A DNA stretch of 64,000 nucleotides. Origin: CAVVZJ01 sp963752755. Its GTDB lineage: Bacteria; Planctomycetota; Planctomycetia; Isosphaerales; Isosphaeraceae. This document shows positions 9,663 through 18,728 of this stretch, piece after piece. The notes beneath the pieces are model-generated. The model was not told where the DNA came from and searched no databases. It saw only the letters and a list, made by a program, of their open reading frames with translations. The stretch is taken from positions 248,001 to 312,000 of the forward strand of contig CAVVZJ010000022.1 in assembly GCA_963752755.1 (NCBI GenBank). Direction: 5' to 3'. Numbering within the stretch: the first letter of the stretch is position 1; each line of letters begins with the position of its first letter. A program made the translations under genes and the position numbers.

Positions 9663-9880
9663 AACGGCGCCTGGGGCCGGGGTTCCTGGAATTGGCCTAA
9701 CGCCTCGATCGCGTCGTCGCCGGTTCGGTGATCGTCGAAGTGAAGTCCGTTGAACCGATCGAACCCATCCACGATGCTCAACTTTTGCCGTTCCTCCGTC
9801 TCTCTGGCCTTTCCATTGGCTTGCTGCTGAACTTCAAGGTTCCCCTCCTCAAGGAAGGCATCCACCGTCTCGTTCCTTGA
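9663..9880 (+). pseudogene. GxxExxY-family protein remnant
   Basis: Reading the plus strand in one frame gives RRLGPGFLELA, an in-frame TAA at 9698-9700, then RLDRVVAGSVIVEVKSVEP and IHDAQLLPFLRLSGLSIGLL up to a TGA at 9878-9880. These are the start and the end of a GxxExxY protein (PD-(D/E)XK-like fold) with the middle missing; the EVK of the nuclease-like motif survives. The 5' end is not recognisable. An internal deletion plus a stop makes this a true relic, unlike the single-base breaks elsewhere in the window. A minus-strand ORF over the same bases is spurious. Confidence 0.78.
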
Positions 9881-9962
9881 CGTCTTTCATCCTGTTGCGT
9901 CCTTTGTGCCTTTTTTGTGGTGAATCCGCCCCCCGCTTTCCCCCAAACCGAGGACTCGCCCC

Positions 9963-11249
9963 ATGCTTCCTCTCCTTCTCTGCCTCCTGCTCTCTCCCCC
10001 CCAGGACAACGCCGCCCTCAAGGACCGCGTCAACCACCTCTTCGAACGACTCACCACCGCCAAGCCCGAGGAGCGCACCGAGGCCGAGAAGTCCCTGATC
10101 GAGCTCGGCCCGAGGGCCCTTCCCCTACTGCCGACGGCCGCCCCGGAGTCGGCCGACGAGGACGCCCAGGCCCGGCTCGAACGCGTCCGCAACAAGCTGG
10201 AGGAGGTCCAGGAGAAGGAGGCGTTGACCGCCTCCCGTGTCACGATCCAGGGAGAGGCCTTGCGGTTGACGGAGGTTCTCCGCGAGCTCCAACGCCAGTC
10301 GGGCAACCGGATCACCGACCTGCGGGAAATCTATGGCGCCGAGGCGACTAACCCCGCGCTCGACCTGAACATCCAGGACAAACCCTTCTTCGAGGCCCTC
10401 GACGAGATCGCTCGCCAGGCCGAGGTCGTGCCCAACTTCTTCACCGGCGACGGCTCCGTCGGCCTGATGCCGGGCACTCCCGAGCGGCCCGACCAGCCCG
10501 CCGAGCCGCCGAAGGCGAAACCGTTGATCCGCTACACCGGGCCGTTCCGGGTCGAGTTCAAGCGGATCGCGGCCACCCGGGACCTGGCGACCGGGATGGG
10601 TCAGGCCAACGCCCAGTTCGAGATCGCGTGGGAGCCGAGGCTGCGACCGATGCTGCTCGCCTTGAAGTCGGAGAAGGTCGCGATCGTCGATGATCGCGGC
10701 GAGACCGTGCCGCCGGACGTGATGGCCGAGTCCTCCGACGTCGTACTCCGGCCCGAGAACCCGGTCGTCGAGGTCAACCTGAACATGGAAGCGCCCGACC
10801 GGGAGGCGAAGTCGCTCAAGACGCTCAAGGTCGAGGGCGACGTCACCATCCCGGCGGGCCTCAAGCAGTTCCGCTTCCCCAGGCTCGACGCAAAGAACGT
10901 CACTCGAAAACAGGGGGAGATCAAGATCACGCTGCTCTCCTCCGAGGTCGAGGAGAACGTCTGGAAAATTCGCCTGAAGCTGGAGATGCCCGGCCAGGGG
11001 CCGGCGTTCGAGAGCTACCAGCAAGGGCTGTTCAATAACCGCCTCTGGCTCCAGCGGCCCGACGGCTCGCGGTTCGAGCACAACGGCGGCTTCTCCAACA
11101 CCGCGTACGGGCCCGGCGAACTCGGGTTCGAGTATCTGTTCGTCGATGTGCCGGGAAAGCCGACGAATTATACCTTGATCTACGAGACTCCCAGCCGCGT
11201 CGTCTCCATCCCGCTGCAGTTCCAGTTCGAGGACGTACCCCTCCCTTGA
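9963..11249 (+). CDS. Secreted hypothetical protein of planctomycete type
   Basis: 428 residues, opening with a short hydrophobic signal (LPLLLCLLLSPPQD). A helical region at about 15-90 contains an ALPLL motif and a charged coiled-coil-like stretch (ARLERVRNKLEEVQEKE). Residues about 95-160 (GEALRLTEVLRELQRQSGN through FFEALDEIARQAEV) resemble secretin/STN-like segments found in planctomycete outer-layer proteins. The rest is beta-rich with no catalytic motif. No function is assigned. It is preceded by GAGGA and followed by two small unknown genes. Confidence 0.8.
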   Translation: MLPLLLCLLLSPPQDNAALKDRVNHLFERLTTAKPEERTEAEKSLIELGPRALPLLPTAAPESADEDAQARLERVRNKLEEVQEKEALTASRVTIQGEALRLTEVLRELQRQSGNRITDLREIYGAEATNPALDLNIQDKPFFEALDEIARQAEVVPNFFTGDGSVGLMPGTPERPDQPAEPPKAKPLIRYTGPFRVEFKRIAATRDLATGMGQANAQFEIAWEPRLRPMLLALKSEKVAIVDDRGETVPPDVMAESSDVVLRPENPVVEVNLNMEAPDREAKSLKTLKVEGDVTIPAGLKQFRFPRLDAKNVTRKQGEIKITLLSSEVEENVWKIRLKLEMPGQGPAFESYQQGLFNNRLWLQRPDGSRFEHNGGFSNTAYGPGELGFEYLFVDVPGKPTNYTLIYETPSRVVSIPLQFQFEDVPLP

Positions 11250-11401
11250 GGGCCACGGCCAGACCGGGAACGCATTGTTGTTGCCTGGAGGCCACAGGAA
11301 TCGCACGTCTTTCGAAACGAGCTTGACAATCGGCTGGCCCTGAATCAAAACGGTTACTATTGAACCTGGACTCCCAGAGGGAGGTGCGAGGCGCCCCGAC
11401 G

Positions 11402-11788
11402 ATGAAGGACGATCGACCCGTTCGCATCCCGGTCTATCTATCGTGCCGCGTGGTGAAGGACCGCACGGGGTCGGAGATCGCCTTTCCGCAACGCCGGCTG
11501 GTCCGGCAGAGTGGGGAGGACCGCGTCATCGCGGTCATCGCCGCGCCGGTCGGTACGCGCGTCCGACGCCGGGAAGACCAGCACGGACACGACCACCTGG
11601 TCGTCCCGCTCGGCCGGACTTTCTGGTCGCGTCTCTTCGGACGCCGGGTCTCGATCCCGGCCAAGTACGTGATCGGCGATGCCCGCTCGCGTGCCTACGG
11701 CCTGGCCCTGGTAGAAGAGCCTCGCCGCGAGCCGAGGTCGGACGCCCAGGCCGTTGCCAACCCCGACCCCCTGGAGGTCGCCGGATGA
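11402..11788 (+). CDS. Small hypothetical basic protein
   Basis: An unrecognised 128-residue protein starting MKDDRPVRIPVYLSCRVVKD after a GGAGGTGCGAG ribosome site. It is rich in Arg and Val, with no signal peptide, and carries the segment RTFWSRLFGRRVSIPAKYVIGD. Its stop overlaps the ATG of the next gene (ATGA at 11785-11788), so the two are probably translated together. The only promoter-like sequence upstream is TACTAT near 11355, which lacks a well-spaced -35. Confidence 0.6.
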   Translation: MKDDRPVRIPVYLSCRVVKDRTGSEIAFPQRRLVRQSGEDRVIAVIAAPVGTRVRRREDQHGHDHLVVPLGRTFWSRLFGRRVSIPAKYVIGDARSRAYGLALVEEPRREPRSDAQAVANPDPLEVAG

Positions 11789-12132
11789 TCCACGTCGAGC
11801 CGATTGCCGCCGAGCCAACCCGCGAGCCCGCCGCCCCGCCGGTGCCCGCGGTCCGCACGGCTCTGCTCTCGACCCGCCGGCTCGCCGCCCTCTTTCCCGA
11901 ACCCGCCCTCGATCCCGCCGGCCACCCCACCAGCACGCGACTCGATCGCTGGTCGGCCCGCCTGCGACACGGCTTGCGCCTGTCCTGGGCCCGGTTCCTC
12001 TTCCGGCTCCGCTGGGTCCATCCCACGAGGCAAGCCCTCGTGAGTCTCCGTTTGCGCCTCCGGCTGGCCTTCGTCCGGCTCCGACACCGGCGCAAGCTCT
12101 TCCGGAATCGCCCGGAAGCCCGATCTTCGTAG
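11785..12132 (+). CDS. Small hypothetical protein with Arg/Leu-rich tail
   Basis: An unrecognised 115-residue protein coupled to the preceding gene by an ATGA overlap. The N-terminal half is rich in Pro and Ala (EPTREPAAPPVPAVR). The C-terminal half is a highly basic amphipathic helix with repeated RLR/LRL units (SLRLRLRLAFVRLRHRRKL), which suggests nucleic-acid or membrane binding. Such composition also arises by chance in GC-rich DNA, so the coupling to 11402-11788 is the main support that it is real. Confidence 0.45.
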   Translation: MIHVEPIAAEPTREPAAPPVPAVRTALLSTRRLAALFPEPALDPAGHPTSTRLDRWSARLRHGLRLSWARFLFRLRWVHPTRQALVSLRLRLRLAFVRLRHRRKLFRNRPEARSS

Positions 12133-12298
12133 GGTTCCGCCCACCGTTCTCCCACGCCCGACCGGCATCAGCGGACGGAGCCCTCGCAACGAACGGCCGC
12201 CTCGGAAGGCGATCCGAACCGGAAACGCAGGCGAGCGCCCCCGGCGCGGGTCCAACCCGCACCGAAGGCCGCTCGCCAGTCCGCTCAACCGGGCGTGG

Positions 12299-15200
12299 TC
12301 ACTGACCGCGGAGGATGCGCGCCTTCTCGACCAGATCGGCGAACTCGTGCCGGCGGCCGGAAGGGTCGGGGCCGAGGTTGGCGCGGGCGAGTTCGAGGAC
12401 GGCGTTGAGGTTGCCCTGGCCGACGAACCGGGAGCCGCGGAGGAGCATCCCGAACTCGGCGACCGCGGCGGCGAACTTGGTGTCGGCCGAGGCGCGGCCG
12501 AGGTCCTTCACGTTGTCCGGGACCGGGTGGTCGATCGGCGTGCTCTTGTGGCCTTCGGGGGCCTTGTAGCGGAGGTGGACGGTGAGAAGCTCGTGCGAGG
12601 TCTTCGCCTCGTCCTTGACCTCGGCCGGCTTGACGTAGCGCTGGCCGACGGCCGGCGCGGGGACGTCCACCTTGAGCTGGGCGACTTGCTCGGGGGTCAT
12701 ACGGGGCACCAGCTCATACAGGGCGGTGACGGTGTGGCCGGAGCCGATCTCGCCAGCGTCCTTGGTGTCGTCGGCGAAGTCGGCATCGGCGAGCAGGCGG
12801 TTCTCGTAGCCGACCAGGCGGAACATCGCGACCTTCGCCGGGTTGAACTCGACCTGGATCTTGACGTCCTTGGCGATCGTCACGAGCGTGCCGCCGACCT
12901 GCTCGACGAGCACCTTGCGGGCTTCAAGCAAGGTGTCGAGATAGTTGTAGGTGCCGTTTCCCTTGTCGGCGATCTTCTCCATCGTCTCGTCCTTGAGGTT
13001 GCCGTCGCCGACGCCGAGGACGTTCAGGAAGACGCCCGTCTTCGCCTTCTCGGCGGCGAGGGCAGAGACGGCGTCGGGGCCGGTGACGCCGACGTTGAAG
13101 TCGCCGTCGGTGGCGAGGATCACGCGATTGATGCCGCCCTGGACGAAGTTCTCCACGGCGATCTGGTACGCCAGGACCAGGCCGGCGCTGCCGTGGGTGG
13201 AGCCGCCGGGGGTGAGGCGGTCGATCGCGGAGAGGACGGTTTCCTTCTGGTCGCCCCGCGTCGAGGGCAGGGCCAGGCCGGAGTTACCGGCATAGACGAC
13301 GAGGGCGATTTTGTCGTTCTCGCCGAGCTGCTCGACGAGCATCCGCAGGCCCGCCTTGACCAGGGGCAGCTTGTTCGGCTGGTTCATCGAGCCGGAGACA
13401 TCGACGAGGAAGACGAGGTTCGACGGCTTGCGCTGGGCGAAGTCGATCTCCTGCCCCTTGAGGCCGATTCGGAGGAGCCGGTTGTCGGGGTTCCAGGGGC
13501 AGCGGACGACCTCGGTGTGGACGGCGAACGGGACGTCGTCCGTGGCGCTGGGGGGTGCGTAATCATAGTCGAAGTAGTTGACCATCTCCTCGATCCGCAC
13601 GGCGTCGGCCGGCGGCCAGAGGTTCTGGGTCAGGTAGCGGCGGACGTTGGCGTAACCGGCCGTGTCCACGTCGATCGAGAAGGTCGAGAGGGGGTTCTCG
13701 GGCGTGACGGCCTCGAACGGGTTCTCGACGATCGGGGTGAACCGCTCGTTGCCGATCGGCTGCGCCTGCTCCAGCGCCGGGACGATCGCTTCCGGTTCGG
13801 CGGCCGGAGGGGGAACGACGATGGTCTTCGAGGTGCCGTCCGTGATGTCCTTCGCGAGGGCGTTGGAGTCAATGGCAAACTCCTGCTTCAGAGCCAGCAT
13901 CGGAGCCTGCGGCGGGCCGGACTGACCCTGGCTTTGCCCACCCGCATCCGGACCCGACTGGCCCTGCTGCCCCCGGCCTTGCTGGTTCTGCTGGCCACCT
14001 TGTTGGCCTTGCTGGCCCTGTTGTCCCTGAGCTTGCTGGCCCGGTCCTTGCGGAGCCGACGCCGAGGGGTCAAGAGCGAAGTCGATCGAGCCGAATTTGG
14101 CTTCGCCCGCCTTCTTGTCGCCAGCGGCATTCTGACCTGCGTTCGGCTTCCCGGCCGCGGCTTGCTGCTGGCCCGCCTGACCCGGCTTGGGAACGGCATA
14201 GGCGAAGAGCTGTCTGGATTGCGACGACTTCTGCCCCTGGTTCCCGACCTGCTGGCCCCCGCTCTGCTGCCGGCCGCCCGCTGGCTGCTGGCCGCCTCGC
14301 GTGGCGAGTCCTTTCTGCTGTTCCAGGTTGCCTTGTTCGGTCACAGCGAGTTCGACGCGTTTCCCGCTGGCCTGGCCAGCCCCGGATCTCGGCTGGACGC
14401 CCAGACCCTGAGCTTGCTCGGCCTCACGCAGGGGCTTTGCGTCACCGGCCTGGATGTTGCGATAAACTGAGCGCGGAGGGAGTTGTGTGTTGTAGGAATC
14501 CAGCTCGGAGAGCCTCTCCGCGACCGCTTCCTGACGACCCCGAGCCGCTCCAGCCTCGTCTCGCAACGCGAGAGCCGAGCGGGCGGAGTCGGGAGGCGGA
14601 GGGGACGTTGCGGCGGCACCACTCATCCTACCCATATAGCCCATACCCATGCCGCCCATCGCTCCGCCTGCCGAGACGGCGGCCGGGGAGGACATCGGGG
14701 GTCGCCCCGGCATGCCTGCGGCCGCGGAAGCCGAGGACGGGCCCGCGACGGCACCGCTTCCGTTGAAGGTGGTGACACCCCTCAGATCGTTGGTGGACGG
14801 CTGGTTTCGGGGATTCCGGGCGAACCCCTCGACTCGCGACTCGTAGGCGAAGGGCCGGGCGGCCGGTGCCGCCTCGGCGGTCTCCGCGGCAGCGGCCGGG
14901 TCCGGGGCCAGGGCGACGGTCGCCTCGGGCTTGGGGTCCGTCTTCGCGGCGGCCACGTCGGCCGGCATCCGGTCCGCGAGATGCTGGCTCTGGCGCAGGA
15001 GGGCGAGCGTCCCCGCGCCGAAGGCGATCAGGACGGTGGCGGCGAGACTGTAGCGGAGGACGCGCGACGACAATGGTCGGAAGGGAACAACGGCGCCGGC
15101 GGGCTCGGTCGGGGCCGGTCGGGAAAGCTCGGTTTCGATGGCGGCCTTGTGCTCGTCGGCGAGGCCGGGGGACGGCTCGGAGCGGAATTGCTCGGAGAGA

Positions 15201-15346
15201 AGGTCGCCGAGGGCGCGGGTCTCGGAGACGAAGCGGCGGGCGTCGGGGTTCTCGGCCAGGAGGGCCTCGACGGTCGCCCGCTCGTCGCCTTCGAGCTCGC
15301 CGAGGGCGTAGGCGGTCAGCCTCGGGTCGTCAGGATCGAAGGTCAT
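12299..15346 (-). CDS. Anti-sigma-like / von Willebrand A (YfbK-type) membrane protein
   Basis: 1015 residues. N-terminal region (about 1-55, PRLTAYALGELEGDERATVE) as in planctomycete anti-sigma proteins, one membrane helix at about 96-117 (VLRYSLAATVLIAFGAGTL), then a long low-complexity region rich in Gly, Gln and Ser. A YfbK-like N-terminal segment follows (NPFEAVTPENPLSTFSIDVD). The VWA domain has a complete MIDAS (LVDVSGSMN at about 649, with a conserved Thr and ATDGDFNVG). The C-terminal DUF3520-like part ends in VEKARILRGQ. It lies just downstream of the ECF sigma gene on the same strand. The anti-sigma role is inferred from the N-terminus and this location. Confidence 0.88.
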   Translation of the reverse strand: MTFDPDDPRLTAYALGELEGDERATVEALLAENPDARRFVSETRALGDLLSEQFRSEPSPGLADEHKAAIETELSRPAPTEPAGAVVPFRPLSSRVLRYSLAATVLIAFGAGTLALLRQSQHLADRMPADVAAAKTDPKPEATVALAPDPAAAAETAEAAPAARPFAYESRVEGFARNPRNQPSTNDLRGVTTFNGSGAVAGPSSASAAAGMPGRPPMSSPAAVSAGGAMGGMGMGYMGRMSGAAATSPPPPDSARSALALRDEAGAARGRQEAVAERLSELDSYNTQLPPRSVYRNIQAGDAKPLREAEQAQGLGVQPRSGAGQASGKRVELAVTEQGNLEQQKGLATRGGQQPAGGRQQSGGQQVGNQGQKSSQSRQLFAYAVPKPGQAGQQQAAAGKPNAGQNAAGDKKAGEAKFGSIDFALDPSASAPQGPGQQAQGQQGQQGQQGGQQNQQGRGQQGQSGPDAGGQSQGQSGPPQAPMLALKQEFAIDSNALAKDITDGTSKTIVVPPPAAEPEAIVPALEQAQPIGNERFTPIVENPFEAVTPENPLSTFSIDVDTAGYANVRRYLTQNLWPPADAVRIEEMVNYFDYDYAPPSATDDVPFAVHTEVVRCPWNPDNRLLRIGLKGQEIDFAQRKPSNLVFLVDVSGSMNQPNKLPLVKAGLRMLVEQLGENDKIALVVYAGNSGLALPSTRGDQKETVLSAIDRLTPGGSTHGSAGLVLAYQIAVENFVQGGINRVILATDGDFNVGVTGPDAVSALAAEKAKTGVFLNVLGVGDGNLKDETMEKIADKGNGTYNYLDTLLEARKVLVEQVGGTLVTIAKDVKIQVEFNPAKVAMFRLVGYENRLLADADFADDTKDAGEIGSGHTVTALYELVPRMTPEQVAQLKVDVPAPAVGQRYVKPAEVKDEAKTSHELLTVHLRYKAPEGHKSTPIDHPVPDNVKDLGRASADTKFAAAVAEFGMLLRGSRFVGQGNLNAVLELARANLGPDPSGRRHEFADLVEKARILRGQ

Positions 15347-15385
15347 GGGAAAACCTCCTTCGGGGTCAAAGGACGAGTGGGGACG

Positions 15386-15952
15386 TCAGGCCTCCGCCGG
15401 CAAGCTGTCGGCCAGCCGCTTGCGAAGGGTCTTCAGACCGGTGTGGATCAGGAAGCCGACGTTGGAGATGCTGTGGCCGCTGATCCGGCTGATCTCGCGG
15501 TAAGAGAAGCCGTTCTGGAACTTCAGGCGGATCACTTCGCGCTGATTGCCGGGCAAGGCGTCGAGCCCGGCGAGCACCCGGGCCGCCGAGTCGCGCAACT
15601 CGATTGCGTCGGCCGGGTCGGGGTCGGGGCTGCGGCAGGCGTGAACCTGTTCGTCGCCGAGGCGAGTCATGCGTCCCTCCTTCCTCAAGACGTCGAGGGC
15701 CCGGTTGCGGCAGACGGTGAACAGCCACTCGGCCAGCCGGTCGCCGATCGCCTCGCGCCGCTGGGAACAGAGGCGGAGGAAGGTGTCCTGCACCACGTCG
15801 CGGGCGCGGTCGGCGTCGCGGAGGAGTCGCGACGCGTAGAGCGTCAACGGCCCCTCGAACCGGCCGACGGCCTCGCGGACCCAATCGTGATGCGACTCGG
15901 CCCGCATGGGGGACGACCTGCCGTCCCCGACTGGCTGGGTGGTTCTGGTCAT
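15386..15952 (-). CDS. ECF-type RNA polymerase sigma factor
   Basis: 188 residues. Region 2 (LYASRLLRDADRARDVVQDT, then FLRLCSQRR and EWLFTVCRNRALDVLRKEGR) and region 4 (LDALPGNQREVIRLKFQNGF, then SYREISRISGHSISNVGFLI) are both complete. It directs RNA polymerase to a dedicated set of promoters. A second in-frame ATG (MRAESHHDW) 15 codons in is an alternative start. It sits 39 bases upstream of the anti-sigma/VWA gene on the same strand, the usual order for an ECF sigma factor and its regulator. The 230-base gap to the divergent hydrolase gene would hold both promoters; no clear motif was found there. Confidence 0.93.
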   Translation of the reverse strand: MTRTTQPVGDGRSSPMRAESHHDWVREAVGRFEGPLTLYASRLLRDADRARDVVQDTFLRLCSQRREAIGDRLAEWLFTVCRNRALDVLRKEGRMTRLGDEQVHACRSPDPDPADAIELRDSAARVLAGLDALPGNQREVIRLKFQNGFSYREISRISGHSISNVGFLIHTGLKTLRKRLADSLPAEA

Positions 15953-16185
15953 CCGACCCTCCCGTTCGGCCCATCTAACCGGTCAACGGCTCCGCGCCCG
16001 GTTTCTTAGGACATTTCTCCGGTTCTTTCCCCGCGGTCGTCCCTCGGGGCACGCCGGCCGGAGATTCCGAAAGAATCGATCAAGCCGGTTGTCCGGCCTT
16101 GCCGATCAAGAACATCAGCGCGATCTGCGCGGCGTCTTGCGTCGATGCGCCGGCGGGTCCGGACCGTTCCGGTCGAGGTGAATGT

Positions 16186-17748
16186 ATGCGGTGGGGAATC
16201 TGGCTCATGCCGAAGCGGTGGAAGACGTTGCGGGCCAACCGTCGCCCCCGACCAGACCACCGTCCCGCCCTGGATAACCTGGAAGGGCGTCAGCTCCTCG
16301 ACGCCGCTCCGGTTGCCGCCGACATCGCCATGTTGAGTGCGACGACGCCGGATTCGCACCAGGTCGTCGTTGATTACCAGATCAAGGGCGCTCCGGTGAA
16401 CGGCCCGTTCGACATCGCCATCCTCCGCTCGGCCGACAACCAGCTCAGCGCCGATGACCCGATCGTCACGACCTACCAAGTCGCCGGCCCGACCGCCGTC
16501 GGTTCGCACGAGGTGGCAATCCCGATTCCCGGCGGCCTGACGATCAACCCGAAGCATCCCTACGTGCTGGCGATCGCCGACCCGACGGGCCAGGTGCCCG
16601 ACCCGAATCGGTCCAACAACCTCGCGTCCTTCCGCAAGCATTCGATCGTGATCGTGACACACGGCGGCCTCCAGTCTACCCCCGGCGACCGCATCCCGGC
16701 CTGGGTCAACCGGCTCGACGGCGACCTCGCCGGGCAGGGCTTCGACGTGGTCTTCCCGTTCAACTGGGTCGGCGTCAGCAAGGACGCCGGCTCGGCCGCC
16801 AAGCAAGGGCCGCGGCTGGCCGCTCAGATCCAGGATCTCGTCTCCCAGTTCCCGGCGAACGAGCCGGTGGACCTGCACTTCATCGGGCACAGCGAAGGCA
16901 CCGTCATCAACAGCCTGGCCCTTCAGAAGCTGGAGGAAAACCCGCCGACACAAATCGCCGCCGGCTACATCCAGGAGACGTTGCTCGATCCGCACGCCGC
17001 CAATAACGGCTTCCCCCGCAAGCAGTACAGCGTCAAGAACAGCTTCATGGGCGACATCGCCCGCCAGTTGATCAATCAGTATCAGTCGAAGGCGAAGGAC
17101 CCGTTCGCGTCGGTGCCGGCCATCGTCGATTCGGCCGATGTGTATTACCAGCATACCTACTTCGCCCAGGCTCAGGGGTCGAGCCGCGACAGCCAGTGGT
17201 ACAACCTCTGGGGCCAGGTCCCGGTCAAGGGACCGGGCACGGCGACGTACACCGACCTGACCGGCCCCGGAATCAGCCACAGCGGCGACTTCAGCCCGGT
17301 CGACTGGTACGAGATCAACATCGTCCCAACGCTGGGCAACGGCCAGACCTTCCCCGGCGGCAGCCTGATCAAGGGTCAACTCGACCCGCGCGACGGCACC
17401 ACGGCCCTCCAGCCGCCCAACGTGCGGCGACGGACGCCGACCCCGGACCAGGTGCCACCGCTGGACATGGTCGCGCACTCCTCCCAGCCGCGGTTCGTCG
17501 GCACGGCCTTGCCGGGTTCCCAGGTCTGGCTAACCGCCCTGGGTGCCGGTCGCCGGATCAACCTCGGTCAAGCCGTCGTGGGTGCCGATGGCACCTGGGA
17601 AATCAAGGCCCCGCGCCTCGCCGAGGGACAATACAAAATCACGCTCCGCGGCGATGTGCCGGCCAGCCCCGCGCTCCATCGGGTCTTCTCGACGCCGAGG
17701 TTCACGCTGGGGACGCTGACCGTTCGGACCACGCAGGGGCGCCGTTAG
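16186..17748 (+). CDS. Exported alpha/beta hydrolase with LEPR-like N-terminus and Ig-like C-terminus
   Basis: About 520 residues from the ATG at 16186, after GAGGTG. The N-terminus is basic and holds LDNLEGRQLLDA, a variant of the LExRxLL motif found at the start of many large exported planctomycete proteins. A CARDB-like or Ig-like segment (about 45-145) is followed by an alpha/beta hydrolase core with the nucleophile elbow in HFIGHSEGTVINS (Ser at about 235), as in lipases and esterases. A C-terminal Ig-like repeat (FVGTALPGSQVWLTALGAG) ends the protein. The substrate is unknown. A minus-strand ORF across this gene is a shadow. Confidence 0.85.
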   Translation: MRWGIWLMPKRWKTLRANRRPRPDHRPALDNLEGRQLLDAAPVAADIAMLSATTPDSHQVVVDYQIKGAPVNGPFDIAILRSADNQLSADDPIVTTYQVAGPTAVGSHEVAIPIPGGLTINPKHPYVLAIADPTGQVPDPNRSNNLASFRKHSIVIVTHGGLQSTPGDRIPAWVNRLDGDLAGQGFDVVFPFNWVGVSKDAGSAAKQGPRLAAQIQDLVSQFPANEPVDLHFIGHSEGTVINSLALQKLEENPPTQIAAGYIQETLLDPHAANNGFPRKQYSVKNSFMGDIARQLINQYQSKAKDPFASVPAIVDSADVYYQHTYFAQAQGSSRDSQWYNLWGQVPVKGPGTATYTDLTGPGISHSGDFSPVDWYEINIVPTLGNGQTFPGGSLIKGQLDPRDGTTALQPPNVRRRTPTPDQVPPLDMVAHSSQPRFVGTALPGSQVWLTALGAGRRINLGQAVVGADGTWEIKAPRLAEGQYKITLRGDVPASPALHRVFSTPRFTLGTLTVRTTQGRR

Positions 17749-17847
17749 GTCGCTAATGGTTCCGCGAGGATCGAGGACCAGGCTCCGAGAACCCGAGGAG
17801 TCGGGCTTCCCGGAGTGGCCCTCGATTCTTCGTCATCCGGCCCTGGC

Positions 17848-18372
17848 TCACATCCCGACGAGCCAGAGCGGGCAATCCCGACGCACAGCCTCGTTGGCCG
17901 CCAGGGCGAGCCGGGCGAAGGTCAGCACTTCCGGCAGGTCCGCCACGAAGCCGTCGCACGAATCCTGAGCCACGTGAAGGATCTCGCTCAAACTGTCGTC
18001 GTTCAGGGGTAATTCCCACCGCTCGGCCAGAGCGATCAGCTCACGGCGGAGGCCGTGCAGGCTGGCGCACCGGAGGCGACGGCCAGCGGCCAGCGGGAGC
18101 GTGACCGCCTGGACGTGAGCGGGCAGATAGACCCCGCCGCCTTCCTCGGCCATCGCCAACAGGTTGGGCAGGTTTTCGGTCCCGAGTTCCGCGACGGCCC
18201 GCTCCTGAAACTCGGACCAGCATGCACCGGTCAGATCGCCGAAGCCGACGGGCGTGGTGCCCTCCCATTCCGACTCGGCCCCGAAGGCATGATCCAGCAC
18301 CCCGGCAACCTCGTCTCCGTAGCTCGACGCAAACGTCCCTCGGGCGCCGCCGACCTTGCACGACAAACTCAT
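17848..18372 (-). CDS. Hypothetical protein
   Basis: An unrecognised 174-residue protein, acidic and mostly helical, without signal peptide or membrane segment. The start is the ATG of MSLSCKVGG after GGAGGGGAGC. Short features are WSEFQERAVAELGTENLPNL and a Leu/Ala-rich C-terminus. It converges on the hydrolase gene, with about 100 bases between stops. No function is proposed. Confidence 0.6.
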   Translation of the reverse strand: MSLSCKVGGARGTFASSYGDEVAGVLDHAFGAESEWEGTTPVGFGDLTGACWSEFQERAVAELGTENLPNLLAMAEEGGGVYLPAHVQAVTLPLAAGRRLRCASLHGLRRELIALAERWELPLNDDSLSEILHVAQDSCDGFVADLPEVLTFARLALAANEAVRRDCPLWLVGM

Positions 18373-18728
18373 GCTCCCCTCCGTTCGATCCCCGAACGAC
18401 CCCGGGCATCGGTCGCGACTGGACAGCTCGCGAGAGGATGGGCTCCGGGCCCATCAAGCCGGGGCAGGTTGCCGATTCCAGGTGCGTTGCGAACCCAGAC
18501 AGGGAGACGTGGAGACCGTCTCGCCGTGGGACGGCCCGGCCCTTCGATCCGAGAGAGCCGAGGACGACGGGCGAGCGGTCGGGGGGACTCCGCGGCAGCA
18601 CGGTCTGGATTCGCGGCCGGGGGCCGCTTATCCTCGTCTGGCCTGGACCGCCGCGAGGGCCCACATCGCTGAGTTTGGCCCACGGTCCAAGCCTCTGTCA
18701 AGTGCCTGCTTGAGTAGGATCGCCGTTT
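18373..18728. other. Intergenic stretch without recognised feature
   Basis: 356 bases between two divergent genes. A TAGGAT at about 18715 could be a -10 for the peptidase gene, but no -35 at proper spacing is convincing. No repeat, RNA or terminator was seen. Confidence 0.5.

Noticed and set aside
10125..11348. Long minus-strand open frame over the 9963-11249 gene
   Set aside because: Same shadow effect; the plus-strand protein has a signal peptide and sensible composition.
13900..14320. Repetitive stretch in the middle of the VWA gene
   Set aside because: It is an in-frame Gln/Gly-rich linker, not a separate element.
12347..14470. A 707-codon open frame antisense to the VWA gene
   Set aside because: It is a GC-bias shadow of the real gene; it has no start context or domains.
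16006..17478. 490-codon minus-strand open frame
   Set aside because: Antisense to the hydrolase gene with no recognisable motif.
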